A stretch of 64,000 nucleotides of DNA from Pseudomonas arsenicoxydans. Its GTDB lineage: Bacteria > Pseudomonadota > Gammaproteobacteria > Pseudomonadales > Pseudomonadaceae. Positions 50,829 through 60,671 of the stretch are shown in pieces. Position numbers and translations under genes: made by a program. The DNA is taken from positions 1-64,000 of the forward strand of contig NZ_RCZE01000016.1 of assembly GCF_006438915.1 (NCBI RefSeq), in the 5' to 3' direction. Below the pieces are notes generated by a model that made no database searches, was not told the origin of the DNA, and worked only from the letters and a program-made list of their open reading frames with translations. Each line of letters opens with the position of its first letter. The stretch's first letter is position 1.

Positions 50829-51785
50829 CTAATGGCGATCCAGCGTGTTTTGCAATGCCAGGTCCCATGGCGGGATGGGGCTGAAGCGCGTCTTGAGGTA
50901 TTCCAGCAACAACCGGCTGCGCGAATTGGGCTGTTGCGCCAGTCGCAAGGCATAGATGCCGGCGCTCTCCGGTTTCGGCAGCCCGTTTTCGCAGAACAGC
51001 GGCAACAGTTCGCCGCGCAGCAGGTATTCGCTGGCCAGCCAGGTCGGCAGGTGGGCGATGCCCAGTCCGGCCAGCGCGCCACAGAGCAACGCCTCGGCAT
51101 TGTTGGCGCTCATGCGGATCCGCGCCGGGCGGTGCAAATGAATCTGCCCGCCGCGTTCAAAGCGCCAGGCGAAGGGCGGGGCGAGCCCATCCCAATCGAG
51201 ACCGTCGTGATCGACTAACTGTGCGGGCTCGGTCGGCACGCCGCGGCGTTGTAAATAGTCCGGGCTGGCGCAGGCAATGCGCACCAAGCTCGCCAGTGGC
51301 GTGGCCACCAGCCGGGTGTCGGCCATCTGTCCGGCGCGCAGCACCAGATCGACCTTGCCCAGGTTCAAGCCCTGCATGTCGACAAAGCTGTCGATCAGGT
51401 GCAGTTGCACGTCGAGACCGGGGTACAGCATCAGGAAGTCGGCAATCACCGGGGCCAGATGCCGTCGCCCGAACGCCGCGGGCGCATCGATTCTGATCAA
51501 GCCTTCCGGCGCGCTGCTCAGGGATACCGCTTCGGCGCGGGCCAGTCGAAGCTCTGCGACAATTCGTCGGGCGCGCTCGGCAAAGGCCAGGCCCGCCGGG
51601 GTCGGCATCACTGTGTGAGTGCTGCGGTTGAACAACTGGCTGCCGACGGCCTTTTCCAGACTATCGATGCGCCGCGCCACGGCCGATGGGGTCAGGGGAT
51701 GGCGGCGGGAGGCCGCGGAGAAGCTCCCGGATTCCAGCACATCCAGAAACAGCCCAAGCTGTTCGGTCAATTGATTAGGGTTCAT
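50829..51785 (-). CDS. LysR-family transcriptional regulator
   Basis: A 318-residue regulator with a helix-turn-helix at about 18-55 (FSAASRRHPLTPSAVARRIDSLE) and a substrate-binding domain. The start MNPNQLTEQL (51785) gives the standard LysR N-terminus; a frame to 51959 would be a poor extension. It is divergent from the TSUP permease (107 bp), the usual arrangement for a regulator and its target. Confidence 0.88.
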   Translation of the reverse strand: MNPNQLTEQLGLFLDVLESGSFSAASRRHPLTPSAVARRIDSLEKAVGSQLFNRSTHTVMPTPAGLAFAERARRIVAELRLARAEAVSLSSAPEGLIRIDAPAAFGRRHLAPVIADFLMLYPGLDVQLHLIDSFVDMQGLNLGKVDLVLRAGQMADTRLVATPLASLVRIACASPDYLQRRGVPTEPAQLVDHDGLDWDGLAPPFAWRFERGGQIHLHRPARIRMSANNAEALLCGALAGLGIAHLPTWLASEYLLRGELLPLFCENGLPKPESAGIYALRLAQQPNSRSRLLLEYLKTRFSPIPPWDLALQNTLDRH

Positions 51786-51891
51786 GGTGATCACGGCTAT
51801 GCGAAGTTGGCATAGCCATTGTGCGTTGCTGTGCATTTCCGCGCCATCGCGGACTGCGTAGCATGAACACCCTGACAAAGAGGATTCGCCT

Positions 51892-52641
51892 GTGATTGAG
51901 TTTGTGATGTATCTGGTGTTTGGCGCGGCCCTCGGCACCTTCGGCGGGTTGTTTGGCATCGGCGGCGGTTTGATCGCGATCCCGTTGCTGGGCGTGCTGT
52001 TCGGGCTCGATCAACAGATCGCCCAAGGCACCGCGCTGGTGATGGTTGTACCCAACGTCATGCTGGCGCTGTGGCGCTACCACCAGCGCAATCGCATTGA
52101 GTTGCGTCACGCGTTGCCCTTGGCGTCGATGGGGTTCTGTTTTGCGTGGATCGGCTCGATCTGGGCGGTCGGCATCGATGCTCAAACCATGCGCATCGGC
52201 TTTGTCGCGTTCCTGGTGGCGCTGTCGGCCTACAACCTGATCCGAATGTTCATCGCCAACACCCCGGCCTCGGCGCAGATGCATTACGGCTGGCCATGGC
52301 TGGGCGTGCTCGGCGCGGCCTCCGGAACCATGGGCGGCTTGTTTGGTGTAGGCGGGGCGGTGGTGGCGACGCCGGTGTTGACCAGCGTGTTTGGCACCAG
52401 CCAAGTGGTGGCCCAAGGGTTGTCGCTGGCGCTGGCATTACCCAGCACCGGCGTCACGCTGGTGACTTACGCGGTGCACCACCAGGTCGACTGGCTGATT
52501 GGCGTGCCATTGGCCATCGGCGGGTTGATGAGCATCAGTTGGGGCGTGAAGATCGCCCACGCCATGCCGGAGCGACTGCTGCGCGGGTTGTTCTGCGGTT
52601 TTCTGGTGTGCTCTGCGGTGATGCTCGCGTTTAAAGTTTGA
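51892..52641 (+). CDS. TSUP (TauE/SafE) family membrane transporter
   Basis: A 249-residue protein with eight helices and two internal repeats beginning FGAALGTFGGLFGIGGGLI and ASGTMGGLFGVGGAVV. Such proteins export sulfite or sulfonate-related anions. The start is GTG with AGAGGA 7 bp before it. It is divergent from one LysR gene and overlaps the stop of another by 11 bp. Confidence 0.9.
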   Translation: MIEFVMYLVFGAALGTFGGLFGIGGGLIAIPLLGVLFGLDQQIAQGTALVMVVPNVMLALWRYHQRNRIELRHALPLASMGFCFAWIGSIWAVGIDAQTMRIGFVAFLVALSAYNLIRMFIANTPASAQMHYGWPWLGVLGAASGTMGGLFGVGGAVVATPVLTSVFGTSQVVAQGLSLALALPSTGVTLVTYAVHHQVDWLIGVPLAIGGLMSISWGVKIAHAMPERLLRGLFCGFLVCSAVMLAFKV

Positions 52642-53485
52642 AGCCTTCGACGATGTGCTCGGCCAGGCACTCGGTGATCGGCGACGGGTTGTGCAGATTG
52701 CGCACGAGCATGATGCAGGCTTCCGGTAATTGCGGCAGGTCCTCTGCTTCACCGAGGATGCGCATGTCCGGGGTGATCAGGCTTTCCAGTTGCGCGGTCA
52801 CCGCCAGCCCGGCGCTGACCACGGCCATCAATGCCGACAGGCTCGAACTGTTGTAGGCAATGCGGTAATCACGGCCCATCGCATCCAGTGCGTTACACGC
52901 CCACAGCCGGCAGAAACAATCACTGTTGAACATCGCCAGAGGCAGCGGCGTCTGCTCATGGGCGCTGAAACATTGCGCCTCGGCCCAGACGAAACGTTCC
53001 TTGCGCAACAACTGGCCAATCTCGGTGCCGGGCTCGCGGGTCACGATGGACAAGTCCAGGTCCTGACGTTGCAGCAATTGTTTTGTTGATTCGCAGTGAA
53101 CCTCGATCTGAATCAGCGGATAGCTCTTGGCGAAGCGCGACAAAATCCCCGGCAGAAAGCGCATCACGTAATCGTCCGGCGTGCCGATACGCACGGTGCC
53201 GACCATGTGCGGCTCACGCAATGTGTTGAACACTTCGCTGTGGAGTTTCAGGATGCGTCTCGCATACCCCAGCAAAACCTGGCCTTCGGCGGTCAGTTTG
53301 ACCTGTCGCCCGTCACGTTCGAACAGTTGGCGCTGCAACACGTCCTCTTCCAGACGTTTCATTTGCATGCTCACCGCCGACTGCGTGCGATTGACCAATT
53401 CACCGGCACGGGTAAAACCACCCTGATCGGCGATGGCGACAAAAGTACGCAGGACATCCGTATCAATACTGGGGAAAGCTGACAT
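52631..53485 (-). CDS. LysR-family transcriptional regulator
   Basis: A 284-residue regulator: helix-turn-helix about 17-55 (FTRAGELVNRTQSAVSMQMKRLE), effector domain from 90. It converges with the TSUP gene and is divergent from the DUF1127 gene (96 bp). The target is not evident; the DUF1127 gene is a candidate. Confidence 0.88.
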   Translation of the reverse strand: MSAFPSIDTDVLRTFVAIADQGGFTRAGELVNRTQSAVSMQMKRLEEDVLQRQLFERDGRQVKLTAEGQVLLGYARRILKLHSEVFNTLREPHMVGTVRIGTPDDYVMRFLPGILSRFAKSYPLIQIEVHCESTKQLLQRQDLDLSIVTREPGTEIGQLLRKERFVWAEAQCFSAHEQTPLPLAMFNSDCFCRLWACNALDAMGRDYRIAYNSSSLSALMAVVSAGLAVTAQLESLITPDMRILGEAEDLPQLPEACIMLVRNLHNPSPITECLAEHIVEGFKL

Positions 53486-53581
53486 CCATCAATCTCCGAG
53501 ATGGTTACCATCAGAAACATTCGTTGGATTGATCTTATCCCTCAGGCGAGACTTGAGCCATCCCCAACGGAGGACAACGAG

Positions 53582-53797
53582 ATGAAAGGTCAACATCAAC
53601 ACGTAACGGCAGAAAGATTCTCCATTCATGCGGTATCCGATCTGCTGCACAAATTTAGCCGCTGGTACGAACTTCATCGTGAGCGCGAGCTGCTGGCGAG
53701 TCTGAGCGATGAAGCATTGAAGGACATCGGCGTCAGTCGTGCCGATGTCGAACATGAATCGATCAGGCCGTTCTGGGATGATCCGATGCATAAATGA
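53582..53797 (+). CDS. DUF1127 domain small protein
   Basis: A 71-residue protein ending in a DUF1127 motif (RERELLASLSDEALKDIGVSRADVEHE), an arginine-rich helix. Longer DUF1127 proteins act in RNA or phosphate/stress responses; here the function is unknown. GAGGACAACGAG precedes the ATG. Confidence 0.85.
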   Translation: MKGQHQHVTAERFSIHAVSDLLHKFSRWYELHRERELLASLSDEALKDIGVSRADVEHESIRPFWDDPMHK

Positions 53798-53861
53798 TGA
53801 GGCCATTGCTACACAAACCCCTCTCTGGTGAGGTAGGTTGCGAGCAGACACGGAGGTATTC

Positions 53862-55091
53862 ATGCCCGCAACGCTGTCCTTTTCCAACAAGCAAGCTCGA
53901 CGTCTGGCACTGGCTGCCCAAGGGTTCAACGGGCGCCAGCCGCCAGCGACGATCAAACCGGTTCAGCTCAACCGGCTGATTGAACGGCTGGGCATTCTGC
54001 AGATCGATTCGGTCAATGCGTTGGTGCGTTCGCACTACCTTCCTTTGTTTTCCCGCCTCGGTAATTACTCATCCGACTTGCTTGATCAGGCTGCCTGGAG
54101 TCAGGGCCGACGTCGCACGTTGTTTGAATATTGGGGGCACGAAGCCTCGTTGCTGCCGTTGTCGATGTATCCCCTGATGCGGTGGCGCATGCAGCGCGCG
54201 ACCCGTGGCGAAGATATTTATCAGCAACTGGCGCGTTTCGGACGTGAACAACAGGACACGATCCGCCGGGTGCTGTCGTCGGTCGAAGAGCTCGGTGCCT
54301 TGGGTGCCGGAAGCCTGTCGACCCGTGAGGAGCGAGCCGGGCCGTGGTGGGACTGGAGCGCGGAAAAGCACGCGCTGGAATGGTTGTTTGCCGCCGGTGA
54401 AGTGACGGTGGCGGGGCGCCGTGGGTTCGAACGGCTTTATGATTTGCCGGAGCGGGTGATTCCTTCGGCCATTTTGCAGCAGCCAGAACTCAGTGAGGCC
54501 GAGGCCCAGAGCGGACTGTTATTGCATGCAGTGACGGCTCTGGGTGTCGGTACGGAAAAGGATTTGCGGGACTATTTTCGTTTGAACCCGGCAGACAGTC
54601 GCCCGCGTCTGGCGGAACTGGTCGAGGCCGGTGAGTTGCTGAGCTGCGAAGTGCAAGGCTGGCGGCAACCGGCGTATTGCCTGCCCGAGCCGAAAGTGCC
54701 GCGCAAGGTCGAGGCCAGTGCATTGCTTTCACCGTTTGATTCGCTGATCTGGGAACGCAGTCGCACCGAGCGGTTGTTTGATTTCCGCTATCGACTGGAG
54801 ATTTATACGCCGCAGGACAAGCGGGTCTACGGGTATTACGTGTTGCCGTTTTTGCACAACGAACGGATTGCCGCGCGGGTGGATCTGCGGGCGGAGCGCG
54901 CGCTGGGGCGGTTGGCGGTGCATGCGGTGCATGAAGAAGAACCGGGGCTGGATGATGAAGGGATGCTGGCGCTGGCGGTCAATTTGCGGCGGATGGCGGA
55001 CTGGTTGGGGCTTGAGCGGGTGCAGTTGAATTGTCAGCGGGTGAGTGCCGGCAGGTTAAGAGTGGCATTGGCACAGATTGGAGGTGATTGA
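53862..55091 (+). CDS. YcaQ-type (AlkX/AlkZ-like) DNA glycosylase, winged-helix protein
   Basis: A 409-residue HTH_42-family protein. LGILQIDSVNALVRSHYLPLF (about 42-62) contains the QxD catalytic-loop region of YcaQ, followed by the FEYWGHEASLLP and WER-W-R helices. YcaQ unhooks DNA interstrand crosslinks. CGGAGG is 7 bp before ATG 53862; the other start at 53838 has none. Confidence 0.88.
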   Translation: MPATLSFSNKQARRLALAAQGFNGRQPPATIKPVQLNRLIERLGILQIDSVNALVRSHYLPLFSRLGNYSSDLLDQAAWSQGRRRTLFEYWGHEASLLPLSMYPLMRWRMQRATRGEDIYQQLARFGREQQDTIRRVLSSVEELGALGAGSLSTREERAGPWWDWSAEKHALEWLFAAGEVTVAGRRGFERLYDLPERVIPSAILQQPELSEAEAQSGLLLHAVTALGVGTEKDLRDYFRLNPADSRPRLAELVEAGELLSCEVQGWRQPAYCLPEPKVPRKVEASALLSPFDSLIWERSRTERLFDFRYRLEIYTPQDKRVYGYYVLPFLHNERIAARVDLRAERALGRLAVHAVHEEEPGLDDEGMLALAVNLRRMADWLGLERVQLNCQRVSAGRLRVALAQIGGD

Positions 55092-55098
55092 ACCGACG

Positions 55099-55182
55099 CC
55101 TTCGCGAGCAAGTCGAATCGTCGCACCGCCGCTCCCACATTAGACCGAGATCAAATGTGAGAGCGGGTTTGCTCGCGAAGGG
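55099..55182. repeat. REP pair with variant left half
   Basis: Third copy of the variant GCAAGTCGAATCGTCGCACC followed by GCCGCTCCCACA, paired with a diverged standard REP (GTGAGAGCGGGTTTGCTCGC). Confidence 0.88.
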
Positions 55183-55193
55183 GGTGACGCGGT

Positions 55194-56540
55194 CTAGCGC
55201 CGAACTTGCTTCAAAGTTTCAGCAATCAAAAACGCCAATTCCAGCGACTGATCAGCATTCATCCGCGGATCGCAATGGGTGTGATATCGATCCGACAACC
55301 CGTCTTCAGTAATCGGCCGCGCCCCACCAATGCATTCGGTCACGTTCTGCCCGGTCATCTCGATATGGATACCGCCGGCATAACTGCCTTCCGCCTGGTG
55401 AACCTGGAAGAACTGCTTCACCTCGCCAAGGATCTGCGCGAAGTCGCGGGTTTTGTAGCCGCTGCTCGCCTTGATAGTGTTGCCGTGCATCGGATCGGAA
55501 CTCCACAGCACCTGCTTGCCTTCGCGCTGCACGGCGCGAATCAGTTGCGGCAGGTGATCGCCGACCTTATTTGCGCCCATCCGCGCAATCAGGTTCAGAC
55601 GGCCCGGATCGTTGTCGGGGTTCAGCACGTCGATCAGGCGAATCAGGTCTTCAGGGTTCATGCTCGGGCCGACCTTGACCCCGATCGGGTTGTTCACGCC
55701 ACGCAGGAACTCGACGTGTGCACCATCAAGTTGTCGGGTGCGGTCGCCGATCCAGAGCATGTGCGCCGAGCAATCGTAGTAATCGTTGGTCAGGCTGTCG
55801 CGCCGCACAAAGGCTTCTTCGTAGTTCAGCAGCAGCGCTTCGTGGGCGGTGAAGAAACTGGTTTCGCGCAACTGCGGCGAGGTGTCCATGCCGCAGGCGC
55901 GCATGAACGCCAGGGTTTCATCGATACGGTCGGCCAGGTGGCTGTATTTTTCCGCCAGTGCCGAGTTGGCGATGAAGTCCAGGTTCCACTTGTGCACCTG
56001 ATGTAGATCGGCAAACCCGCCCTGGGCGAACGCGCGCAGCAAGTTCAGGGTGGCGGTGGACTGATGGTAAGACTGAAGCAGGCGCTCCGGGTCCGGCACG
56101 CGGCTTTTTTCGTCGAAACCGATGCCGTTGACGATGTCGCCACGGTAGGCGGGCAGGGTCACGCCATCGATGGTTTCGTCGTTGGCCGAGCGCGGCTTGG
56201 CAAACTGACCTGCCATGCGCCCGACTTTGACCACCGGGCAGCCGGCAGCGAAGGTCATGACGATGGCCATTTGCAGCAAAACTTTGAACGTGTCGCGGAT
56301 CTTCGCGGCGGAGAACTCGGCAAAGCTCTCGGCGCAATCGCCACCCTGCAACAGGAACGCGCGCCCCTGGGTCACTTCGGCAAACTGACGACGCAACTCC
56401 CGGGCCTCACCGGCAAACACCAGCGGCGGATAACTGGCCAGGGTTTGCTCGACCTGCTGTAAATGCGCGGCGTCGGGGTATTGAGGTTGTTGCTGGATCG
56501 GCAGGGCGCGCCAGCTGTCAGGGCTCCAGGGTTGGCTCAT
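55194..56540 (-). CDS. Class II 3-deoxy-7-phosphoheptulonate synthase
   Basis: A 448-residue class II DAHP synthase (MSQPWSPDSWRALPIQQQPQ). GGDCAESFAEF, GRMAGQFAKPRS, WSSDPMHGNT and GGIHIEMTGQNVTECIGG are the active-site and metal blocks. It does the same reaction as the class I enzyme at 39888-40964 but is unrelated in sequence family; in P. aeruginosa the class II enzyme is inhibited by aromatic amino acids. MSQPW at 56540 is the likely start; the adjacent ATG is at 56543. Confidence 0.94.
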   Translation of the reverse strand: MSQPWSPDSWRALPIQQQPQYPDAAHLQQVEQTLASYPPLVFAGEARELRRQFAEVTQGRAFLLQGGDCAESFAEFSAAKIRDTFKVLLQMAIVMTFAAGCPVVKVGRMAGQFAKPRSANDETIDGVTLPAYRGDIVNGIGFDEKSRVPDPERLLQSYHQSTATLNLLRAFAQGGFADLHQVHKWNLDFIANSALAEKYSHLADRIDETLAFMRACGMDTSPQLRETSFFTAHEALLLNYEEAFVRRDSLTNDYYDCSAHMLWIGDRTRQLDGAHVEFLRGVNNPIGVKVGPSMNPEDLIRLIDVLNPDNDPGRLNLIARMGANKVGDHLPQLIRAVQREGKQVLWSSDPMHGNTIKASSGYKTRDFAQILGEVKQFFQVHQAEGSYAGGIHIEMTGQNVTECIGGARPITEDGLSDRYHTHCDPRMNADQSLELAFLIAETLKQVRR

Positions 56541-56702
56541 CACGTTCTCTAGTGTTTTACGCTCGGACGGTTATGTTATCAGCAATTAGTGCGTGACCTG
56601 TTCCCGTCGCTTCGCGGACAATCGCGCCTTTGCCGCGCCCCCTCGCGGTTTTATTGCGCCGCCGTTTATGACAGGCAGGCGCGGCAACAATCAGGAGACG
56701 AA

Positions 56703-57458
56703 ATGACTGAGGAGCGCGTCGAGCATCTGCTCGCCGAGGTACAGGATGAGTTCGGCGTGATACGCGTGCTGGAAGTGGCTGATTACCGTTTCCTGGAATT
56801 CGGCGATGCCATCGAGCAGAGCTGCGTCTTCACCGCTGATCCGAGCTGGCTTGAGTACGACTACACCCGGGCGATGCTGATCGGCGCGCTGTGCCACGAG
56901 CAGCCGGAAAGCGCGCTGTTTCTGGGGCTTGGCGCGGGCACGCTGACCCAGGCATGCCTGAAGTTCCTGCCGCTTGAAGATGTCGAAGCGATTGAATTAC
57001 GCCCGGACGTACCGCGTCTCGCCATTGAGTACCTGGGGCTGGATGACGATCCTCGGTTATATATCCGTGTCGGTGATGCGCTGGAATTGCTCGATACCGC
57101 TGAGCCGGCGGACCTGATTTTCGTCGACCTTTATACCGATGTCGGGCCGGGTGTCGGGCATCTGGCGTGGAGCTTTCTGGAAAACTGTCAAAAACGCTTG
57201 AATCCGGGTGGCTGGCTGGTGATCAACCAATGGGCCACCGATGATGGCAAACCGTTGGGCGCGGCGTTGCTGCGTGGGCTCTATCACCGGCATTACTGGG
57301 AGCTGCCGGTAAAGGAGGGCAATGTGATTTTGATCGTGCCTTCGGAGCTGGATCAGGAACTCGACATGGACGGTTTGATTGCCCGGGCTGAAGGGCTGGC
57401 GCCGCGATTGGGGTATTCGTTGCAGTCGCTGATCAAGGCGATTCGCCCAGCGACTTAG
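56703..57458 (+). CDS. Spermidine synthase-like SAM-binding protein
   Basis: A 251-residue protein of the spermidine synthase fold. FLGLGAGTLTQACLKFLP is the SAM-type nucleotide site, AIELRPDVPRLAIEYLGL the acidic strand and VDLYTDVGPG the motif IV region. Residues for aminopropyl transfer (DG-D) are not complete, so it may be a methyltransferase-like relative of unknown role. AGGAGAC is 8 bp before ATG 56703. Confidence 0.83.
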   Translation: MTEERVEHLLAEVQDEFGVIRVLEVADYRFLEFGDAIEQSCVFTADPSWLEYDYTRAMLIGALCHEQPESALFLGLGAGTLTQACLKFLPLEDVEAIELRPDVPRLAIEYLGLDDDPRLYIRVGDALELLDTAEPADLIFVDLYTDVGPGVGHLAWSFLENCQKRLNPGGWLVINQWATDDGKPLGAALLRGLYHRHYWELPVKEGNVILIVPSELDQELDMDGLIARAEGLAPRLGYSLQSLIKAIRPAT

Positions 57459-57476
57459 TTGGGGTGACTGTTCGGG

Positions 57477-57550
57477 CCCCTTCGCGAGCAAGCCCGCTCC
57501 CACATTTGATCGCAGTCTAATGTGGGAGCGGGCTTGCTCGCGAAGGGGCC
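57477..57550. repeat. REP pair
   Basis: Two inverted standard REP copies; only about 20 bp between them, the tightest spacing seen here. Confidence 0.92.
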
Positions 57551-57568
57551 GGCACAATCAACACATCA

Positions 57569-58360
57569 TTAAAGCCCTTTAAAGATACCGGGCCGCTTCT
57601 CGACCATCGACCGCACCCCCTCTTTGGCATCCTCACTCGCCAACAACTTCTTCACCAGTGGCGGCAAGCCCCGCGCCGCGGCGGTTTCCCCTTCATAACG
57701 CGCCTGCCGCGCCGACATCAGCGTCGCCTGAACTCCCAGCGGCGCCTGCCGGGCAATCCGTTCCGCCAACTCAATCGCCCGTGGCAGCAGATCCTCGCTG
57801 GCCATGACTTCCTGCACCAATCCCAGATGCAATGCATCATGCGCATCGAACTCGTCGCCGGTCAGCAGCCAGCGCATGGCATTGCCCCATCCGGCGACCT
57901 GATGCAGACGCAATGTCGCGCCACCAAACGGGAAAATCCCGCGCTGCACTTCTTTCTGGGCGAATCGAGTGTTGCTGGCGCACAGGTTGATGTCAGCGGC
58001 CAGCATCAATTCGATGCCGATGGTCAGGCAGTAGCCCTGCGCGGCAACAATCACCGGTTTGCTGACGCGGGGGCCGGCAAAAACACCCCACGGATCGCAG
58101 CCACCCGGCGGGGCCTGCCAGCCTTCGGCCAACGCCGCGCTGGCACTGACCAGATCGAGCCCGGCGGTGAAATGCTCGCCATGACCGAACACCACCGCGA
58201 CCCGCGCCTCGCTGTCGGTCTCGAATTCGCCGTAGGCCAGGCTCAGTTCGTTGAGCAGTTCAAGGTCGAAGGCGTTGCGCTTGGCCACCCGATCCAGGCC
58301 GATCATCAGGACATGACCGTGTCGTTCGCGGGTGACACGACTGCAAGCGGGCGGATTCAT
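57569..58360 (-). CDS. Enoyl-CoA hydratase/isomerase family (crotonase)
   Basis: A 263-residue crotonase: FGHGEHFTAGLDL (oxyanion-hole region), AAQGYCLTIGIELMLAAD, FPFGGATLRL and the C-terminal ARQAPLGVQ. One of the usual glutamates that catalyse hydration is replaced by other residues, so it may be a hydratase of altered specificity. I start at MNPPACSRV (58360), with GAGGAAT upstream. Confidence 0.85.
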   Translation of the reverse strand: MNPPACSRVTRERHGHVLMIGLDRVAKRNAFDLELLNELSLAYGEFETDSEARVAVVFGHGEHFTAGLDLVSASAALAEGWQAPPGGCDPWGVFAGPRVSKPVIVAAQGYCLTIGIELMLAADINLCASNTRFAQKEVQRGIFPFGGATLRLHQVAGWGNAMRWLLTGDEFDAHDALHLGLVQEVMASEDLLPRAIELAERIARQAPLGVQATLMSARQARYEGETAAARGLPPLVKKLLASEDAKEGVRSMVEKRPGIFKGL

Positions 58361-58781
58361 GGAGCAATTCCTCGGGCGGGAAGGGTGTGGCAGACCGCAG
58401 GTCTGCCTGTCAACGATGAACCGTTTTAGCGCCATCACCAGCAGGGCCGGGCCTTTGAAAAATAGACCGTTGCACGATTATCCGCAAAGCCTGTGACACA
58501 ACGGTGTATCCGTCAGTTTTCCGACAAATAATGCTCCCTTTTTGGGCGAATTCCGGTATAGTGCGCGCCGGCCTTTAACCGGGCCGCGTTTAGGTAGCGC
58601 AATTCCCCGAAGTCAGCTTCGGCTGCACGTCCGCACAGCGGACTCTCCCTTGACGAATCTTTTTCATTCATTCGTTTTCGCAAATCCCCGCCGACAAAGC
58701 AGCCAGGGCGACTCTTGAGTCTTACACGGCATGCGCAGCTTTGGAGCATGGGTCTTTGCGGATGCACTTAGAGGCAGACCC
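58361..58781 (+). other. Promoter and long leader of the DEAD-box gene
   Basis: 420 bp without a convincing gene. TATAGT at 58557-58562 is a candidate -10, though no good -35 is seen. If transcription starts near 58569, the leader is about 210 bases and contains several stems (CCGGCCTTTAACCGGGCCG, CGAAGTCAGCTTCG). The left part also carries the crotonase promoter. Confidence 0.5.
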
Positions 58782-60455
58782 ATGACCCAGGAAACCGGCG
58801 GCTTCGCCGCTTTTAATCTTAATCCGAATATCCTTGCAGCCGTCATTGCGACCGGCTACGAAGAGCCTTCGGCTATTCAGCAGCAATCGATCCCGATCAT
58901 CATGGCCGGCCACGACATGATTGGCCAAGCGCAAACCGGTACCGGTAAAACCGCCGCGTTCGCCCTGCCAATCCTGCATCGCATCGATCCTGCCAAGCGC
59001 GAGCCGCAAGCCCTGATCCTGGCGCCAACCCGTGAGTTGGCGCTGCAAGTAGCAACCGCTTTCGAAACCTACGCCAAGCAAATGCCGGGCGTTACCGTTG
59101 TGGCCGTTTACGGCGGCGCCCCTATGGGTCCACAACTGAAAGCAATCCGTAATGGCGCACAGATCGTTGTCGCCACTCCGGGCCGTCTGTGCGACCACCT
59201 GCGTCGCGACGAAAAAGTTCTGTCGACCGTGAACCACCTGGTTCTCGATGAAGCGGACGAAATGCTCAAACTGGGTTTCATGGACGACCTCGAAGTTATC
59301 TTCAAGGCCTTGCCTCCAACCCGTCAGACCGTATTGTTCTCGGCCACCCTGCCGCAGTCGATCCGTGCCATTGCCGAGCGCCATCTGCGCGATCCGCAAC
59401 ACGTGAAGATACAGACCAAGACTCAGACCGTTACCGCGATCGAACAGGCTCACCTGTTGGTTCACGCTGACCAGAAGACCTCGGCTGTATTGAGCCTGCT
59501 GGAAGTGGAAGATTTCGACGCCCTGATCATGTTCGTGCGCACCAAGCAAGCGACCCTGGACCTGGCCAGTGCACTGGAAGCCAAAGGCTACAAAGCCGCT
59601 GCGCTGAACGGTGACATTGCCCAGAACCAGCGTGAGCGCGTGATCGAATCCCTCAAGGATGGCCGTCTGGACATCGTTGTGGCGACCGACGTTGCTGCTC
59701 GTGGCCTGGACGTTCCGCGCATCACTCACGTGTTCAACGTTGACATGCCGTACGATCCGGAATCCTACGTTCACCGTATCGGCCGTACCGGCCGTGCCGG
59801 TCGCGAAGGTCGTGCACTGCTGCTGGTCACTCCGCGTGAGCGCCGCATGCTGCAAGTGATCGAGCGTGTAACCGGTCAAAAGGTTGCCGAAGTTCGCCTG
59901 CCGGACGCTCAGGCCGTTCTCGATGCCCGCATCAAGAAACTGACCAACAGCCTGTCGCCGCTGGTGGCTGATGCCGAGTCGACCCACGGTGATCTGCTGG
60001 ATCGTCTGACTGCCGACATCGGTTGCACTCCGCGTGCACTCGCCGCTGCACTGCTGCGCAAGGCAACCAACGCTCAGGCGTTGACCCTGGCTGCGATTGA
60101 GAAAGAGCGTCCACTGGTGCCGAACAACGCACCGCGTGGCGATCGTCCAGAGCGTACCGGTGATCGTCCGGACCGTGGTGATCGTGAGCGTCGTGCTCCG
60201 GTTCCGTTGGCTGAAGGTCGTGCTCGTTGCCGTACCGCGCTGGGTGCGCGTGACGGTATCGCTGCCAAGAACCTGCTGGGCGCTATCCTGAATGAAGGCG
60301 GTTTGGCTCGTGAAGCCATCGGCCGCATCCAGGTACGTGACAGCTTCAGCCTCGTCGAGCTGCCGGAAGATGGTCTGGAGAAGTTGCTGACCAAACTGAA
60401 GGACACTCGCGTTGCCGGTAAGCAGTTGAAGCTGCGTCGCTATCGCGAAGATTGA
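58782..60455 (+). CDS. DEAD-box ATP-dependent RNA helicase (DeaD/CsdA-like)
   Basis: A 557-residue helicase. AQTGTGKTAAFALP (motif I), PTRELALQ, DEADEMLKLGF (motif II), SAT, and HRIGRTGRAGREG (motif VI) are intact. An arginine-rich linker (about 450-475; RPERTGDRPDRGDRERR) precedes a DbpA-type RNA-binding domain (about 480-557). Such helicases help ribosome assembly and RNA turnover in the cold. AGAGG is 7 bp before ATG 58782. A long structured leader precedes it, as for csdA. An earlier ATG at 58731 is less likely. Confidence 0.9.
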   Translation: MTQETGGFAAFNLNPNILAAVIATGYEEPSAIQQQSIPIIMAGHDMIGQAQTGTGKTAAFALPILHRIDPAKREPQALILAPTRELALQVATAFETYAKQMPGVTVVAVYGGAPMGPQLKAIRNGAQIVVATPGRLCDHLRRDEKVLSTVNHLVLDEADEMLKLGFMDDLEVIFKALPPTRQTVLFSATLPQSIRAIAERHLRDPQHVKIQTKTQTVTAIEQAHLLVHADQKTSAVLSLLEVEDFDALIMFVRTKQATLDLASALEAKGYKAAALNGDIAQNQRERVIESLKDGRLDIVVATDVAARGLDVPRITHVFNVDMPYDPESYVHRIGRTGRAGREGRALLLVTPRERRMLQVIERVTGQKVAEVRLPDAQAVLDARIKKLTNSLSPLVADAESTHGDLLDRLTADIGCTPRALAAALLRKATNAQALTLAAIEKERPLVPNNAPRGDRPERTGDRPDRGDRERRAPVPLAEGRARCRTALGARDGIAAKNLLGAILNEGGLAREAIGRIQVRDSFSLVELPEDGLEKLLTKLKDTRVAGKQLKLRRYRED

Positions 60456-60489
60456 TCCGCTCTTGAGCTGATTGATCGCACATAAAAAA

Positions 60490-60519
60490 TCCCCGACTGG
60501 TTCGGGGATTTTTTTTGCC
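60490..60519 (+). terminator. Rho-independent terminator of the DEAD-box gene
   Basis: AAATCCCCGA-CTGGT-TCGGGGATTTTTTTT. Confidence 0.92.
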
Positions 60520-60556
60520 TGCTGTTTGTGCTTGGCTTGGAGATCGGGACGACCTC

Positions 60557-60654
60557 ATTCGCGAGCAAGCCCGCTCCCACACTTAATCTGCGTCGTGCAT
60601 GAGATTTGAATTCGCCGAAGATCAAGTGTGGGAGCGGGCTTGCTCGCGAAGGGG
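60557..60654. repeat. REP pair
   Basis: Standard inverted REP copies between the DEAD-box and dioxygenase genes. Confidence 0.92.
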
Positions 60655-60671
60655 TTAACTCGGTCTACCTG

